The position numbers and the translations under genes were made by a program. The notes under the pieces were generated by a model that saw only the letters and a list, made by a program, of their open reading frames with translations, searched no databases and had not been told where the DNA came from. DNA of 14,028 nucleotides from Nitrososphaerales archaeon (GTDB lineage: Archaea; Thermoproteota; Nitrososphaeria; Nitrososphaerales; CADDZS01): positions 1 through 14,028 of the forward strand of contig JASHXQ010000132.1 of assembly GCA_030043455.1 (NCBI GenBank), written 5' to 3'. Numbering within the stretch: position 1 is the stretch's first letter; every line of letters starts with the position of its first letter. Positions 5,500 to 12,880 of the stretch are shown piece after piece.

Positions 5500-5987
5500 G
5501 ATTGGGCAATCAGCGTCTGGTTTATGGTTTCGCCGTCGCTGAATTGAATGTAGCAGTCGTATGTAGATGTGTATCGCAGTGGCGCGTTGATGTAGCCTTC
5601 CAGTTGATAATCTCCACCAGCAGGAACTACGGGTGAACTCTCTGCAACAGTAAGACAAGAGTTCGAAATGATCACTAGAGCAGTAGCATTGTTTACACCG
5701 GATCCGTTAATGACAACGTTGACTATGCTAATGTTGTCAATTGAAGGATTCTGGATGTAGACCTCCAATTGTGCGGCTCCACCACACGTGGTGTTTAGGG
5801 AGCGCACCGAAGGAGAGCCCCCGAAAAGAGCTAGTTCCTGATAGGCTAGTTGGGTCGAGGGAGGCGAGCCAGGCATGATACTCGTCCAGACGAGAGCGAG
5901 AACCACAACTCCGACAAAGCCACCTACGATGGTGCCGGTCAGCAGATTGCTGGATAGCGCCTTGCGCTCTCGGCTCAGTCGCCTCAT
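5496..5987 (-). CDS. Type IV pilin/archaellin-like secreted protein
   Basis: A 163-residue protein with a basic N-terminus RRLSRERKA(10), followed by one hydrophobic helix (about 11-35). This is the shape of an archaeal class III signal peptide, where prepilin peptidase cuts after K/R-A/G. The expected cut is A10-L11. The glutamate usual at +5 of pilins is absent. The rest (about 45-163) is rich in Asn, Ser, Thr and beta-branched residues, with several NxS/T sequons and an immunoglobulin-like look (SIVNVVINGSG, VPAGGDYQLEGYI). It has three cysteines (68, 111, 145). It is probably a minor pilin, an archaellum accessory or a simple membrane-anchored beta-sandwich, exposed outside the cell. The ATG at 5987 is the natural start. 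It is divergent from the anchored protein at 6081. Confidence 0.6.
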   Translation of the reverse strand: MRRLSRERKALSSNLLTGTIVGGFVGVVVLALVWTSIMPGSPPSTQLAYQELALFGGSPSVRSLNTTCGGAAQLEVYIQNPSIDNISIVNVVINGSGVNNATALVIISNSCLTVAESSPVVPAGGDYQLEGYINAPLRYTSTYDCYIQFSDGETINQTLIAQS

Positions 5988-6042
5988 CCCGAAGGGAGTA
6001 GTGGAATTTCTCGTCTTTTACACGTTCCGCCAAAAGATTACG

Positions 6043-6052
6043 ACTTAAATTT
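6043..6052 (+). promoter_or_regulatory. Putative TATA box in the divergent region before the anchored extracytoplasmic protein
   Basis: ACTTAAATTT has a TTAAA core centred 34 nt before the TTG at 6081, which predicts a leader of about 10 nt. The core matches the box before wtpA. The divergent pilin-like gene starts at 5987 and would need its own element. GTAAAAGAC, about 28-36 nt upstream of it, is a candidate. Confidence 0.45.
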
Positions 6053-6080
6053 CGATTTCTCCCAAAGGGATCAAGGAGCC

Positions 6081-6866
6081 TTGTCCAAAGCTTCCAAGAA
6101 AAAAGAGTCGAAAGGAGCAGCCAGACGAAGGGAAGCTGAAAAATCGCGCCAGACCGGGTATGCTATTCTTGCTGCGATCGTTGTTGTCATCATCGTCATC
6201 GCGGCAGCAATTTATCTGCATGGGGGCGGCTCGTCCACCACAACCACTTCCGGAATAACCACTTTCACCAACCCCTCGAATAAGCCCGTGATCCTGTACG
6301 TGAATCAAGGAAATGGAGTGGTGAACGAAACCAATTTCCCCGAGTTGCTTTCGTTCGCGAAAGCTCAGCACTTCAACACGATTTTCTTCCAGATTTATCG
6401 CAGTGGACAGCTCTTGTTCAGTACAAGCCAGCTGGAATACTTTGTGGAAGCTGCCAGTCTTCAGAATCTGAAACTTTTCTATTCCTTGTATTTTACGAGC
6501 AGTTCTCAAACAATTCCCAGCTCTCTTTACAATTTGGGAGAAAGTGGAATCAATTTGGACATGTCTACGCTCCCTGATTCAACCCAGAATACACTGCTAG
6601 CTACTTTGAAATTGGATCTAAGAAATGGGACAACGGCCGTCACTTCCACCAATCTGACTACTACTCTAAAGCCAGAGTGGCTGATTTTGGAAACTTACAA
6701 CTTTACGGGAGACCAGTCGTACATACATTCTGGGATAATCGCCGCAGTCGAACCATTGGCTATTTCGTCGGGACAACAGTACGAGCAAGACGTACAATAC
6801 GCTCTATCCAACAGCGCCGGTGTGATGGTATTCGACTATTACGGCCTTATGAAAACCAAATACTAG
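6081..6866 (+). CDS. Membrane-anchored extracytoplasmic protein, possibly TIM-barrel glycoside-hydrolase-like
   Basis: A 261-residue protein. Residues 1-25 are highly basic (KKKESKGAARRREAEKSR). Residues 26-46 form one membrane helix, and a short Ser/Thr/Gly stretch leads to a domain outside the cell (about 68-261). That domain alternates strands and helices. It contains PVILYVN (69-75), HFNTIFFQIYRSGQLLFS, LKLFYSLYF, PEWLILETYNF and a C-terminal GVMVFDYYGLM. These resemble the strand ends of a TIM barrel in glycosidase-like proteins, where VMVFDYYG would be a late strand. No catalytic pair can be assigned with certainty. The TTG start lies at a reasonable distance from a TATA box. It sits 30 nt before tatC on the same strand and could share its message. 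No exact family is recognised. Confidence 0.65.
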   Translation: MSKASKKKESKGAARRREAEKSRQTGYAILAAIVVVIIVIAAAIYLHGGGSSTTTTSGITTFTNPSNKPVILYVNQGNGVVNETNFPELLSFAKAQHFNTIFFQIYRSGQLLFSTSQLEYFVEAASLQNLKLFYSLYFTSSSQTIPSSLYNLGESGINLDMSTLPDSTQNTLLATLKLDLRNGTTAVTSTNLTTTLKPEWLILETYNFTGDQSYIHSGIIAAVEPLAISSGQQYEQDVQYALSNSAGVMVFDYYGLMKTKY

Positions 6867-6896
6867 GTGCAAAGTGGGAATTCGTTATTATAGTCG

Positions 6897-7790
6897 GTGG
6901 CGCCAAGTCCCCTAGCTGCGGGACTGGCTGGCTTGAGCGATTCGCGTAACACGCAAGAGGAAAGTGCTGGCCCGATTGATGCCACCGTCGAGGGTGCCAG
7001 GATGTCCTTCCTTGAGCACTTGAGCGAGTTGTCTACCCGCTTGAAGAAGGCTTTGCTAGCTTTCATTGTCGCCTTTGTCGCCGTGTCTTCCATTCCCAAT
7101 CCCTTTCACCCCTTCGGCGGACCCGCCTCGCTGTTCGGCTACAACTTTTTCGTTATTTCATTGATACAGGACGCCACCAGTTACTACAAGGGTTTCAAGT
7201 TCTTTTCTACCAGCTTAACTTCGCCGATTACAGTCTTCATCAATATCTCCCTGACTCTCGCTGTCATAATTTCACTACCCGTAATTTTTTACGAAATTTA
7301 CGGTTTCATCGCCCCGGGGCTGTACCAGAGGGAAAAGAAGGCAGTGAGAAAGTACGTCGCCCCGTTCGCAGGACTGTTCTCGATTGGCGCGGTCTTTGGC
7401 CTCCTCGTCATTTTTCCCTTAATCATGAAAATTCTCCTGGATTTCTATACCGCCTTTCAATTGGAGAATCTGATCTCACTTCCCGATTTTGTCGATCTTC
7501 TTTTGCTAATCCCCGTTATGACAGGGCTCGCTTTCACCTTCCCGGTATTTTTGGTGCCACTGGTTGAGTTCAAGATCCTCAGCGCAAAACAACTGTCCAG
7601 CGCGAGAAAGTGGGTCTACATTATTGTGGCTCTCGGAGTCAGCATCGCGAATCCGGATCCCACTGATCTTTCCAGTCTTCCCATTATCATACCCGTGTTC
7701 ATCCTCTACGAAATCACTATCCTCATTGCGAAAAGAGTCGAGAAAAATCGCATGAAAGCCGCCCAAGCTGAAGTCCCTGTATCAAACTGA
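6897..7790 (+). CDS. tatC: Sec-independent (Tat) protein translocase subunit TatC
   Basis: TatC is the receptor of the twin-arginine pathway, which carries folded, often cofactor-loaded proteins across the membrane. The 297-residue protein has a cytoplasmic N-terminal region with MSFLEHLSEL (36-45), the family's HLxELR motif. The Arg is replaced by Ser at 46, and Arg48 follows. Six hydrophobic spans follow, with the signature FIAPGLYQRE (137-146), in which Glu146 corresponds to the signal-binding Glu103 of E. coli TatC, and then a NPDPTDL loop (near 257) like the conserved TPxD region. The first 35 residues are an extra, poorly conserved extension. A TTG at 6933, closer to the usual start, is a good alternative. 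No tatA is in the window. Molybdenum enzymes are common Tat cargo, which loosely fits the upstream Mo/W genes. Confidence 0.93.
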   Translation: MAPSPLAAGLAGLSDSRNTQEESAGPIDATVEGARMSFLEHLSELSTRLKKALLAFIVAFVAVSSIPNPFHPFGGPASLFGYNFFVISLIQDATSYYKGFKFFSTSLTSPITVFINISLTLAVIISLPVIFYEIYGFIAPGLYQREKKAVRKYVAPFAGLFSIGAVFGLLVIFPLIMKILLDFYTAFQLENLISLPDFVDLLLLIPVMTGLAFTFPVFLVPLVEFKILSAKQLSSARKWVYIIVALGVSIANPDPTDLSSLPIIIPVFILYEITILIAKRVEKNRMKAAQAEVPVSN

Positions 7791-7860
7791 CGAGCTAACC
7801 CTCCGGAAATTCTCAAACGCCTAAATCATCGTCGCTAACCTTTGAACTAATCCTCCCTTT

Positions 7861-8835
7861 GTGAGCAAGAGTATGGAATTTACTCCCTCCACCTTCGTTG
7901 GTGTCGGGGGCTGGGCATATTTTCCAAGCAAGAACGAGAACAGACTGGTTCACTGCGCGAAAATCTACGATTTCGTGGAGGTGAATTCTTCTTTCTATAA
8001 GCTCCCCCACGAAGGTCTCGCTCGAAAATGGCGCGCCATTGTCCCGGATGCGTTTCAGTTCAGTCTCCGTGCAAACAGGAAGCTCACGCACGAATCCCAT
8101 CTTGAGCCAACCGAGGAAAATTATCGGGAATACGAGAAAAATCTGATAATTTGCAAAGCTCTTAGGGCCTTCGTTTTACACTTCCAATTCCCTCCCTCGT
8201 TTGAGGTCACAAGATCGGTCGTCCAGAACTGGTGCGATTTCTTTGCATCGGCGAATAAAGAAAGTGGATTGCGGTTTGCGATGGAAATAAGAAATCCGGA
8301 CGGAGACAAGGAGGAAATCCGATCCTTCCAAGAGGATTATGACATCATACCTGTTTCCGATCCCTTCCGGAATGAAATCGAGGTATCAAAAGATTCGAAA
8401 ATACAGTATTCCAGAATCTTCGGCTTCGGCGAGCACACTAGATGGAACTTTTCCACAAGTGAACTACTGGAGCTCAAGCTAAAACTAGCGAGGACTTCGG
8501 CTTCGAAAAGATATCTAACTTTTCACAACTTGAGCATGTACGAAGATGGAGCCCGGATGAAGAAGATGATCTCTCCCGAGGGGGCGGATCTCGAGCCCAG
8601 TTTAGTCGGTACAGAAGCTTTAAGGCAGGCCATTATTGCTGAGGGGATTCACTTTCCCATCCTCAGTCAGGATCTCTCCTCCAAGTTAACTTGGAGGACG
8701 CTCGGGACCTTCGATGGAAGACACGTACGCATCAATGAAATCCTAGATGACTTGGGACGAAACGTCCAATTGAAATCGCTCGAGGAAACGCTGAGCCTAT
8801 GTAGTTCTTTGTTTTCGCAACGGCGATTGGCCTAG
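7861..8835 (+). CDS. DUF72 (YecE-like) TIM-barrel protein, divergent copy
   Basis: A 324-residue cytoplasmic protein of the DUF72 family, whose known structures are TIM barrels and whose activity is unknown. Recognisable family blocks are FVGVGGWAYF (12-21, family GxxGWxY), VEVNSSFYKLP (family vEiNssFYrxP), FQFSLRAN, VLHFQFPPSF (usual QLPPsF), FAMEIRNPD (family vEfRhxsW) and YSRIFGFGE (family YxRxhG). Several blocks are degenerate, for example MEIRNPD without the usual Trp, so this is a divergent member with about 60-70 more residues than the second copy at 11499-12350. The extra length lies in the C-terminal part. The GTG at 7861 is used; an ATG four codons in is possible. A CCTAAATC element at 7820-7827 may be the TATA box. 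Confidence 0.85.
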   Translation: MSKSMEFTPSTFVGVGGWAYFPSKNENRLVHCAKIYDFVEVNSSFYKLPHEGLARKWRAIVPDAFQFSLRANRKLTHESHLEPTEENYREYEKNLIICKALRAFVLHFQFPPSFEVTRSVVQNWCDFFASANKESGLRFAMEIRNPDGDKEEIRSFQEDYDIIPVSDPFRNEIEVSKDSKIQYSRIFGFGEHTRWNFSTSELLELKLKLARTSASKRYLTFHNLSMYEDGARMKKMISPEGADLEPSLVGTEALRQAIIAEGIHFPILSQDLSSKLTWRTLGTFDGRHVRINEILDDLGRNVQLKSLEETLSLCSSLFSQRRLA

Positions 8836-8843
8836 AAAGGCAA

Positions 8844-8849
8844 TTTTTT
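8844..8849 (+). terminator. T-tract after the divergent DUF72 gene
   Basis: Six consecutive T residues begin 9 nt after the stop codon at 8835. Archaeal RNA polymerase terminates at such T-runs without needing a hairpin. A promoter-like CCTAATATAGC at 8856-8866 for the next gene follows. Confidence 0.4.
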
Positions 8850-8901
8850 CGCTGTCCTAATATAGCTCCCTTCCGACTGCGTTTCGCGATGATATTTCGA
8901 T

Positions 8902-9375
8902 TTGGGCAAACCCATAGTACACTTTGAAATCCCAGTGTCTGACGCGGAAAGAATGAGCAAATTCTACGGTGATCTCTTTGACTGGAAGTTCGATAGACAA
9001 TCAATGCCAGGCATGGAATACTGGATGATCGAAACTACCGGTCGCGGGCCAGGGCATCTCGCAGGAGGAATGTACCCGAAGCAAGGTGATCAGACGGACA
9101 AGCCAAGGTTCTACGTTGGTGTCGAAGACATTGATTCACACACCCAGCGCTTTAGAGATGCTGGCGGAACCGTACTCGTCGAAAAACAAGAAGTTCCCGG
9201 ATTTGGCTGGTCGGTGATTGGATCGGACCCGGAGGGAAATGTAGTTGGTTTGTTTCAAGCCACAATTGTAGCGCCTCAACCTGCGAAAGCTCGCAGCCCC
9301 GGTAGATCGAGCAGGTCATCTTCGAGTAAGGGTAAGAGAAAAGCAGCAAAGAAAGCGAAAAAGCGCAAAAAGTAG
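8902..9375 (+). CDS. VOC (glyoxalase/bleomycin-resistance fold) protein with lysine-rich C-terminal tail
   Basis: A 157-residue protein. Residues 1-122 are a single vicinal-oxygen-chelate module: IVHFEIPVSDAERMSKFYGDLFDWKF (5-30), LAGGMYP, FYVGVEDIDSHTQRFRDAGG and GWSVIGSDPEGNVVGLFQ (104-121). The possible metal ligands His7 and the Glu/Asp of the last strands are consistent with the fold, which acts on small molecules or binds metals. This type is annotated in many genomes without a known substrate. From about residue 128 the protein changes to a Ser/Arg then Lys/Ala tail ending KRKAAKKAKKRKK. It resembles histone H1 or basic nucleoid-protein tails and may bind DNA or RNA. The TTG start lies about 42 nt after a TATA-like CCTAATATAGC element (8856-8866). 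Confidence 0.85.
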   Translation: MGKPIVHFEIPVSDAERMSKFYGDLFDWKFDRQSMPGMEYWMIETTGRGPGHLAGGMYPKQGDQTDKPRFYVGVEDIDSHTQRFRDAGGTVLVEKQEVPGFGWSVIGSDPEGNVVGLFQATIVAPQPAKARSPGRSSRSSSSKGKRKAAKKAKKRKK

Positions 9376-9393
9376 GAGTCTAGTTTCGAAGGC

Positions 9394-9411
9394 CCCCTTC
9401 CTTTTTTGGGG
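9394..9411 (+). terminator. Pyrimidine/T-tract terminator candidate between convergent genes
   Basis: CCCC-TTCCTTTTTT-GGGG lies 18 nt after the VOC gene. The T-rich stretch 9398-9407 is the likely archaeal termination signal, and the C4/G4 arms could make a weak hairpin. It separates the VOC gene from the convergent coiled-coil gene. Confidence 0.4.
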
Positions 9412-9462
9412 TATCCATTCCCGTCCAAGATTTTCTTTTTCGAAGTGGCTAAGATTTTCAAA

Positions 9463-9723
9463 TCAAGACGAAAAGATCTGTTTGAACCTCTTGTCCTGCT
9501 TTTTGATCTTATTCTGAAGTATTCCGATTTCATCGATCAATTTGCTGTAAATTTCATCCGAAGCCTTTATCCTCTTTCGAAGATCCTCTGTCAGATCTAC
9601 ATTGACGATCTCTTCCAACATGGTTGCGTCTGATTGGATCGTGTTGCCGAGCTCTTTGGTCTTGCCCGCGAGCTCCTCTAATAACTTGGAAACTTCGGGC
9701 GACAATTCGAATTCCCTGGACAT
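9463..9723 (-). CDS. Small coiled-coil protein of unknown function
   Basis: An 86-residue, fully helical, charged protein (SREFELSPEVSKLLEELAGK at the N-terminus). Hydrophobic residues recur at heptad-like spacing through residues 10-80 (VSKLLEEL, LGNTIQ, IYSKLIDEIGILQNKI), so it should form a coiled coil or helical hairpin. There is no cysteine, signal sequence or known motif. The opposite strand also has an open frame here, but the minus-strand product has the more natural composition and an ATG start. It may form an oligomer or bind a partner. No family is recognised. It is followed downstream on the opposite strand by the VOC gene and preceded by the two-helix membrane protein gene. Confidence 0.6.
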   Translation of the reverse strand: MSREFELSPEVSKLLEELAGKTKELGNTIQSDATMLEEIVNVDLTEDLRKRIKASDEIYSKLIDEIGILQNKIKKQDKRFKQIFSS

Positions 9724-9819
9724 AGAAAACTCGGCATAGGCAGGATCGACAAGCTAGAATTGCTTATCGCCCCGCTGCAGGGTTTCAAATCGGCACCATA
9801 TCTGTCCGGGGGGCTCTGA

Positions 9820-10059
9820 TCAAGCGGAGGTACTGACCAATGACTCCCGGTGGTGGATTCCGGTGGCAATGAATACGAAAAGATAAGTGGAGATGATTGC
9901 AACAACCAATCCTCCAATGCTTAAAGTGTAATTCGGAGTCGTGACGCACTCACATGAGTAGCCGCCAGAGCAGGCGCAAGTAGGATCCAAGAGCCCCGAG
10001 ATAGCAAGTATCGTACCGACAGCAATCAGTAGTAGGGGCAAAAACTGTCGGAACCTCAA
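9820..10059 (-). CDS. Two-helix membrane protein with a CxC-x5-CxC loop
   Basis: A 79-residue protein with two membrane helices (about 6-24 and 46-67). The 21-residue loop between them carries C28-A-C30-SGGYS-C36-E-C38. The basic N-terminus (RFRQ) and HHRE after the second helix favour both ends in the cytoplasm and the loop outside. There the four cysteines could make disulfides or hold a metal. The protein ends HHRESLVSTSA. The TTG start at 10059 is the one that gives the basic N-terminus. An ATG 12 nt upstream is out of frame. No family is recognised. It lies 96 nt upstream of the coiled-coil gene on the same strand and may be cotranscribed with it. Confidence 0.6.
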   Translation of the reverse strand: MRFRQFLPLLLIAVGTILAISGLLDPTCACSGGYSCECVTTPNYTLSIGGLVVAIISTYLFVFIATGIHHRESLVSTSA

Positions 10060-10070
10060 CCTACAACCTC

Positions 10071-10241
10071 ATGGTTTGTCGAGGGAAAGCCGCGCTTGCT
10101 TTAGTTCTTGTCTTTAGAACAGATAACTTTCGAGCCTCGGTCAAGGATATAGAATTGAGAAAAAAGTTGAACGAGACTCATGTACGATCTGTTGACGCCC
10201 TGACGGGAGACTTTCGGGAAGATGGAATCGCTGACTGTTAG
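10071..10241 (+). CDS. Doubtful 56-residue ORF
   Basis: An open frame from ATG 10071 to TAG 10239-10241 encodes MVCRGKAALALVLVFRTDNF, then a polar part rich in Lys, Asp and Glu, ending GIADC. The ORF fills most of the 269-nt gap between the membrane protein gene and dpo4. It starts only 11 nt from the start of the divergent membrane protein gene, and neither a TATA box nor a ribosome site is evident. It could be a real small protein, a gene remnant, or chance. No homologue is recognised. Confidence 0.25.
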   Translation: MVCRGKAALALVLVFRTDNFRASVKDIELRKKLNETHVRSVDALTGDFREDGIADC

Positions 10242-10288
10242 CAAGCGGAATAAATTCTGGAGAGCTCGTTAGAAATCTGTTCGAAGCG

Positions 10289-10300
10289 CGAAACGTTTCG
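10289..10300. repeat. 12-bp palindrome CGAAACGTTTCG after dpo4
   Basis: A perfect palindrome lies 29-40 nt downstream of the dpo4 stop. The 9-mer CGAAACGTT occurs again at 13552-13560, in the gap before the ABC exporter ATPase. It may be a protein site or RNA hairpin; nothing more can be said. Confidence 0.25.
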
Positions 10301-10328
10301 AGTTAGAATGTGGGGAAAATACCAGTGC

Positions 10329-11462
10329 CTAATGAGATTCTATAGGCTCCGTGGATAGTCTTCCGACCGATTGTGTCTCGAGTACGGATGGCTTCCCTGT
10401 TTCTCTGAAATCTGCCACAAAAATCCCGATTAATCGAACTTTCCGGGGATTGTTTTCGAACTCTCTGAAGAGATTCTTGGCTTCCTGAAGCATAGTATCC
10501 AAGTTTGTCGTGAAAACCGACAAAGTATTTTCCCGGGTATACGTCTGAAAATGAGTGAACCTGATCTTGATCCCTACAACTCTGAATTCAACCTTCGAGG
10601 AAAGAACCCGGCTGTGCAATCTGTAGGCGAGCTCACCGATCTTGGCTAAGACGAGATCTTTTTCCTCGACATCCTGGTCGAAGGTGTGTTCCGCGCTCAA
10701 GGATCTCATGGGTCTTTCCTTTACCTCAATCTGCTCCAAGCCATTGGCCACGCCCCAAAGCCAGACCCCAGTTTTTCCAAAATACTTGACCAGTTGCTTT
10801 CCCGAGACCTTCTGCAAATCTCCGATTGTCTTCACTCCAATCGAATGGAGAAATCCTTCGGTTTTTTTTCCCACTCCGCTGATCGATGATACAGCCAAGG
10901 GGGCGAGGAAAGCACCTAATTCCTCCGGGCGGACGACTGTGAGGCCATCAGGCTTTTGGAACTCTGATGCAATCTTGGCGCTGGATTTGTTGGGCGCAAT
11001 TCCTATCGAGCACAGCAGACCTTCTTTCAACTCCAGATCTGCTTTGACCGTGATGGCGAGCTCTCTTGCTAGGTTATAATCACAGTGAACGCGCCCACTA
11101 ACATCCAGAAAAGCTTCGTCGATGCTTACCTGCTCAAACTTGTCAGCGTACGTCCGGAGCAACTCCATGACTCTCTTAGACACTTTTCCATAGAGATGGA
11201 AATTCGGACGCAAATAAGTCGCCTCTGGAGCCAGAGAAAAAGCTCGGGAGATCGGCATCCCGGAGCGTACTCCTAGTTTCCTTGCTTCGTAGGAACAGGA
11301 AACCACAACGCCTCTTCCCTTCCCACCTTTTGGGTCGGCCCCGACGATTACCGGCTTTCCCTTGAGCGAGGGCTTTTGAATGACCTCCGCGGACGGATAA
11401 AACGCATTCAGATCTACGTGGAAGATCACCCGAAGACTGCTTGGGGTCTCAGAGCCAGACAT
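10329..11462 (-). CDS. dpo4: Y-family translesion DNA polymerase (DNA polymerase IV/Dpo4-like)
   Basis: A 377-residue error-prone polymerase that copies past DNA lesions. The palm carries HVDLNAFYPSAE (15-26), with metal-binding Asp17 and steric-gate Tyr22, which blocks ribonucleotides. It also carries SIDEAFLD (113-120), with catalytic Asp115 and Glu116. The finger region has SYEARKLGVRSGMP (57-70). The thumb helix-hairpin-helix is near SSISGVGKKTEGFLHSIGVKT, and the little-finger domain occupies about 245-360. The second Asp of the usual DxD is Asn19, which is not a metal ligand in Dpo4. The C-terminus (SVLETQSVGRLSTEPIESH) shows no clear PCNA-binding QxxLxxFF box. ATG 11462 lies 36 nt after the stop of the upstream DUF72 gene on the same strand, so an operon is likely. 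Confidence 0.95.
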   Translation of the reverse strand: MSGSETPSSLRVIFHVDLNAFYPSAEVIQKPSLKGKPVIVGADPKGGKGRGVVVSCSYEARKLGVRSGMPISRAFSLAPEATYLRPNFHLYGKVSKRVMELLRTYADKFEQVSIDEAFLDVSGRVHCDYNLARELAITVKADLELKEGLLCSIGIAPNKSSAKIASEFQKPDGLTVVRPEELGAFLAPLAVSSISGVGKKTEGFLHSIGVKTIGDLQKVSGKQLVKYFGKTGVWLWGVANGLEQIEVKERPMRSLSAEHTFDQDVEEKDLVLAKIGELAYRLHSRVLSSKVEFRVVGIKIRFTHFQTYTRENTLSVFTTNLDTMLQEAKNLFREFENNPRKVRLIGIFVADFRETGKPSVLETQSVGRLSTEPIESH

Positions 11463-11498
11463 TTCCTCGAAACCTACCTTGGATTAGCAACCGTTCAG

Positions 11499-12350
11499 TC
11501 AAAAATCCAGCATGCTTTTCTGTTGACCCAATGAGCCTGCAATCTCTTGGGTAGCTCCTTCCGTGGGGAGCTGGATCTTGTGGAAATCTGTTTCCATTAA
11601 CCCCAGAAGTCTCTTGAACTCGTTTACGGATTCTGGACCAAACCCGGCGAAATGGTTGTTGAAAAAGATGAAAGCATCCTCCACTGACCCGATAGAGCTT
11701 TTGATCGCCTGGGACATTTCGTTCATCTGCTTTGAGCGATCCTTCTGCGTTTCGTTGAACTTGATGATGTCCCTTTCTCCTACCATTCGCGTATAGATAA
11801 AATCGGAGGTCACCTTGGTGGGGGTTGTAACATACTGGGTTATGGACCAACAAAATGAGATCTTGTTACTTTCTAAAAACTGGTATACATCATCCTGAAA
11901 CCAAGACTTGTGCCTAAATTCCACGGCATGACGAAAGTGTTGGGTGTTCAGATCTGATGTGATGAATTTCTGCAGGATCGGAAACCCCTTGTCATACTTG
12001 AAAGAAGGAGGGAGTTGGATGACGATTGGCCCCAGTTTATCTCCGAGACCAGCAATCGTCTTGTAAAAGAAGTTCACAGTGCTTCCCGCTCCCTGTAGCT
12101 TGAAGTCGTGAGTTACTTTCTTGGGAAATTTGGGGCAGAATAAGAAATTCGCCGGAGTGTTCTTATTCCACTGCGCCACCATGAACTGGTTAGGGATGCG
12201 GTAAAAGGAAGAATCAATCTCTACCGCATCAAAGGCGGAAGAATAAAGTCGAAGATAGTCCTTGGGCTTGGCCTGCTTCGGGTAGAAGGCACCCACCCAG
12301 TCCTCATAGGACCAACCGCTACAACCCACCCGGATTCTATCTTCTCCCAT
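11499..12350 (-). CDS. DUF72 (YecE-like) TIM-barrel protein, canonical copy
   Basis: A 283-residue cytoplasmic protein with all the DUF72 landmarks: IRVGCSGWSYEDWVGAFYP (6-24), FDAVEIDSSFYRIP (40-53), FLFCPKFPKKVTH, GPIVIQLPPSFKYD, HAVEFRHKSWF and FIYTRMVGERD. The conserved Glu, Arg, Trp and Tyr residues line the barrel centre in family structures, but no reaction is established. The ATG at 12350 has GATGGAG just upstream, one of the few Shine-Dalgarno-like stretches here. A TATA-like TAATATTGAATA lies about 35-47 nt upstream. The gene is the first of a likely two-gene unit with dpo4. From memory, DUF72 genes often accompany DNA-repair genes, but a repair role for this protein is only inferred. 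Confidence 0.93.
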   Translation of the reverse strand: MGEDRIRVGCSGWSYEDWVGAFYPKQAKPKDYLRLYSSAFDAVEIDSSFYRIPNQFMVAQWNKNTPANFLFCPKFPKKVTHDFKLQGAGSTVNFFYKTIAGLGDKLGPIVIQLPPSFKYDKGFPILQKFITSDLNTQHFRHAVEFRHKSWFQDDVYQFLESNKISFCWSITQYVTTPTKVTSDFIYTRMVGERDIIKFNETQKDRSKQMNEMSQAIKSSIGSVEDAFIFFNNHFAGFGPESVNEFKRLLGLMETDFHKIQLPTEGATQEIAGSLGQQKSMLDF

Positions 12351-12467
12351 TTTTCTCCATCAGCTCGATCTCGGGTGTTTTGTATTCAATATTACGAACC
12401 CTTAATATGCCGTGAATTCTCGCCTTTTTGCACGATCGTAGTTAGTGGAGTAACTCGATAAGAGAAA

Positions 12468-12875
12468 ATGGCATCAAAGAAGTTCGAAATGGAAGACGGA
12501 AGTGTGAACGAATTTGATCAACTGGGCAAGAAAATCCTTCAGAAGAACAAGGGAATTCTTTCCCTTACCATCAATGATGACAAGGGGGAAGTCTTCGGCA
12601 AGGCTTTCACCGAAGAATACAAGCGAAAGTACCTGGATGCAGCTAAGGATCTGAGGTCAAGAGCGGGTCTTTTTTCGGCTTTGATTTTCGGTATAGCTTC
12701 CGAGCCTGAGAAAGTCTTCGGAGAAACCAAAGCGATAGTCAGGATGTACGCCGACGTAAAGCTGATCCTCTTGCCGTTTTCGAACAGAAAGTTGATGGCG
12801 ACGTTATTAACGAAGAAGCAAGCGGATACCGATCAGGTGATTAAAGAGGTCAGCCCGATCTTGAAGACGCCCTAA
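12468..12875 (+). CDS. Small alpha/beta protein, DUF6659/roadblock-like
   Basis: A 135-residue soluble protein. The middle reads ILSLTINDDKGEVFGKAF (30-47), like the first strands of a profilin/roadblock fold where a protein senses something via a 'domain ... G' turn. The C-terminal part reads ILLPFSNRKLMATLLTKKQADTDQVIKEVSPIL (about 100-132), and resembles the LPL-N-K-L-dad-vi-ki pattern of DUF6659, a family common in Nitrososphaeria. No cysteine, signal or enzyme motif is present. If it is roadblock-like it would dimerise and help control a GTPase or signalling partner, but none is encoded nearby. ATG 12468 is the clear start. A CTTAATATG element at 12401-12409 may be its TATA box, with a leader near 39 nt. 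It is divergent from the DUF72-dpo4 pair. Confidence 0.55.
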   Translation: MASKKFEMEDGSVNEFDQLGKKILQKNKGILSLTINDDKGEVFGKAFTEEYKRKYLDAAKDLRSRAGLFSALIFGIASEPEKVFGETKAIVRMYADVKLILLPFSNRKLMATLLTKKQADTDQVIKEVSPILKTP

Positions 12876-12880
12876 CAAAT

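Noticed and set aside
5737..6033. Minus-strand open frame of 98 codons overlapping the pilin-like gene
   Set aside because: It is out of frame with the pilin-like protein, which has a sensible signal and domain, and shows no motif of its own.
9406..9633. Plus-strand open frame of 75 codons across the coiled-coil gene
   Set aside because: It begins in a terminator-like T-tract and shows a Phe/Ile-rich shadow composition. The minus-strand protein is the better candidate.
10642..11079. Plus-strand open frame of 145 codons across dpo4
   Set aside because: It is antisense to a polymerase with all its catalytic motifs intact, so it is a shadow.
11449..11853. Open frame of 134 codons on the minus strand overlapping the DUF72 gene
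   Set aside because: It lies in another frame of a well-supported DUF72 gene and has a shadow-like composition with no known domain.
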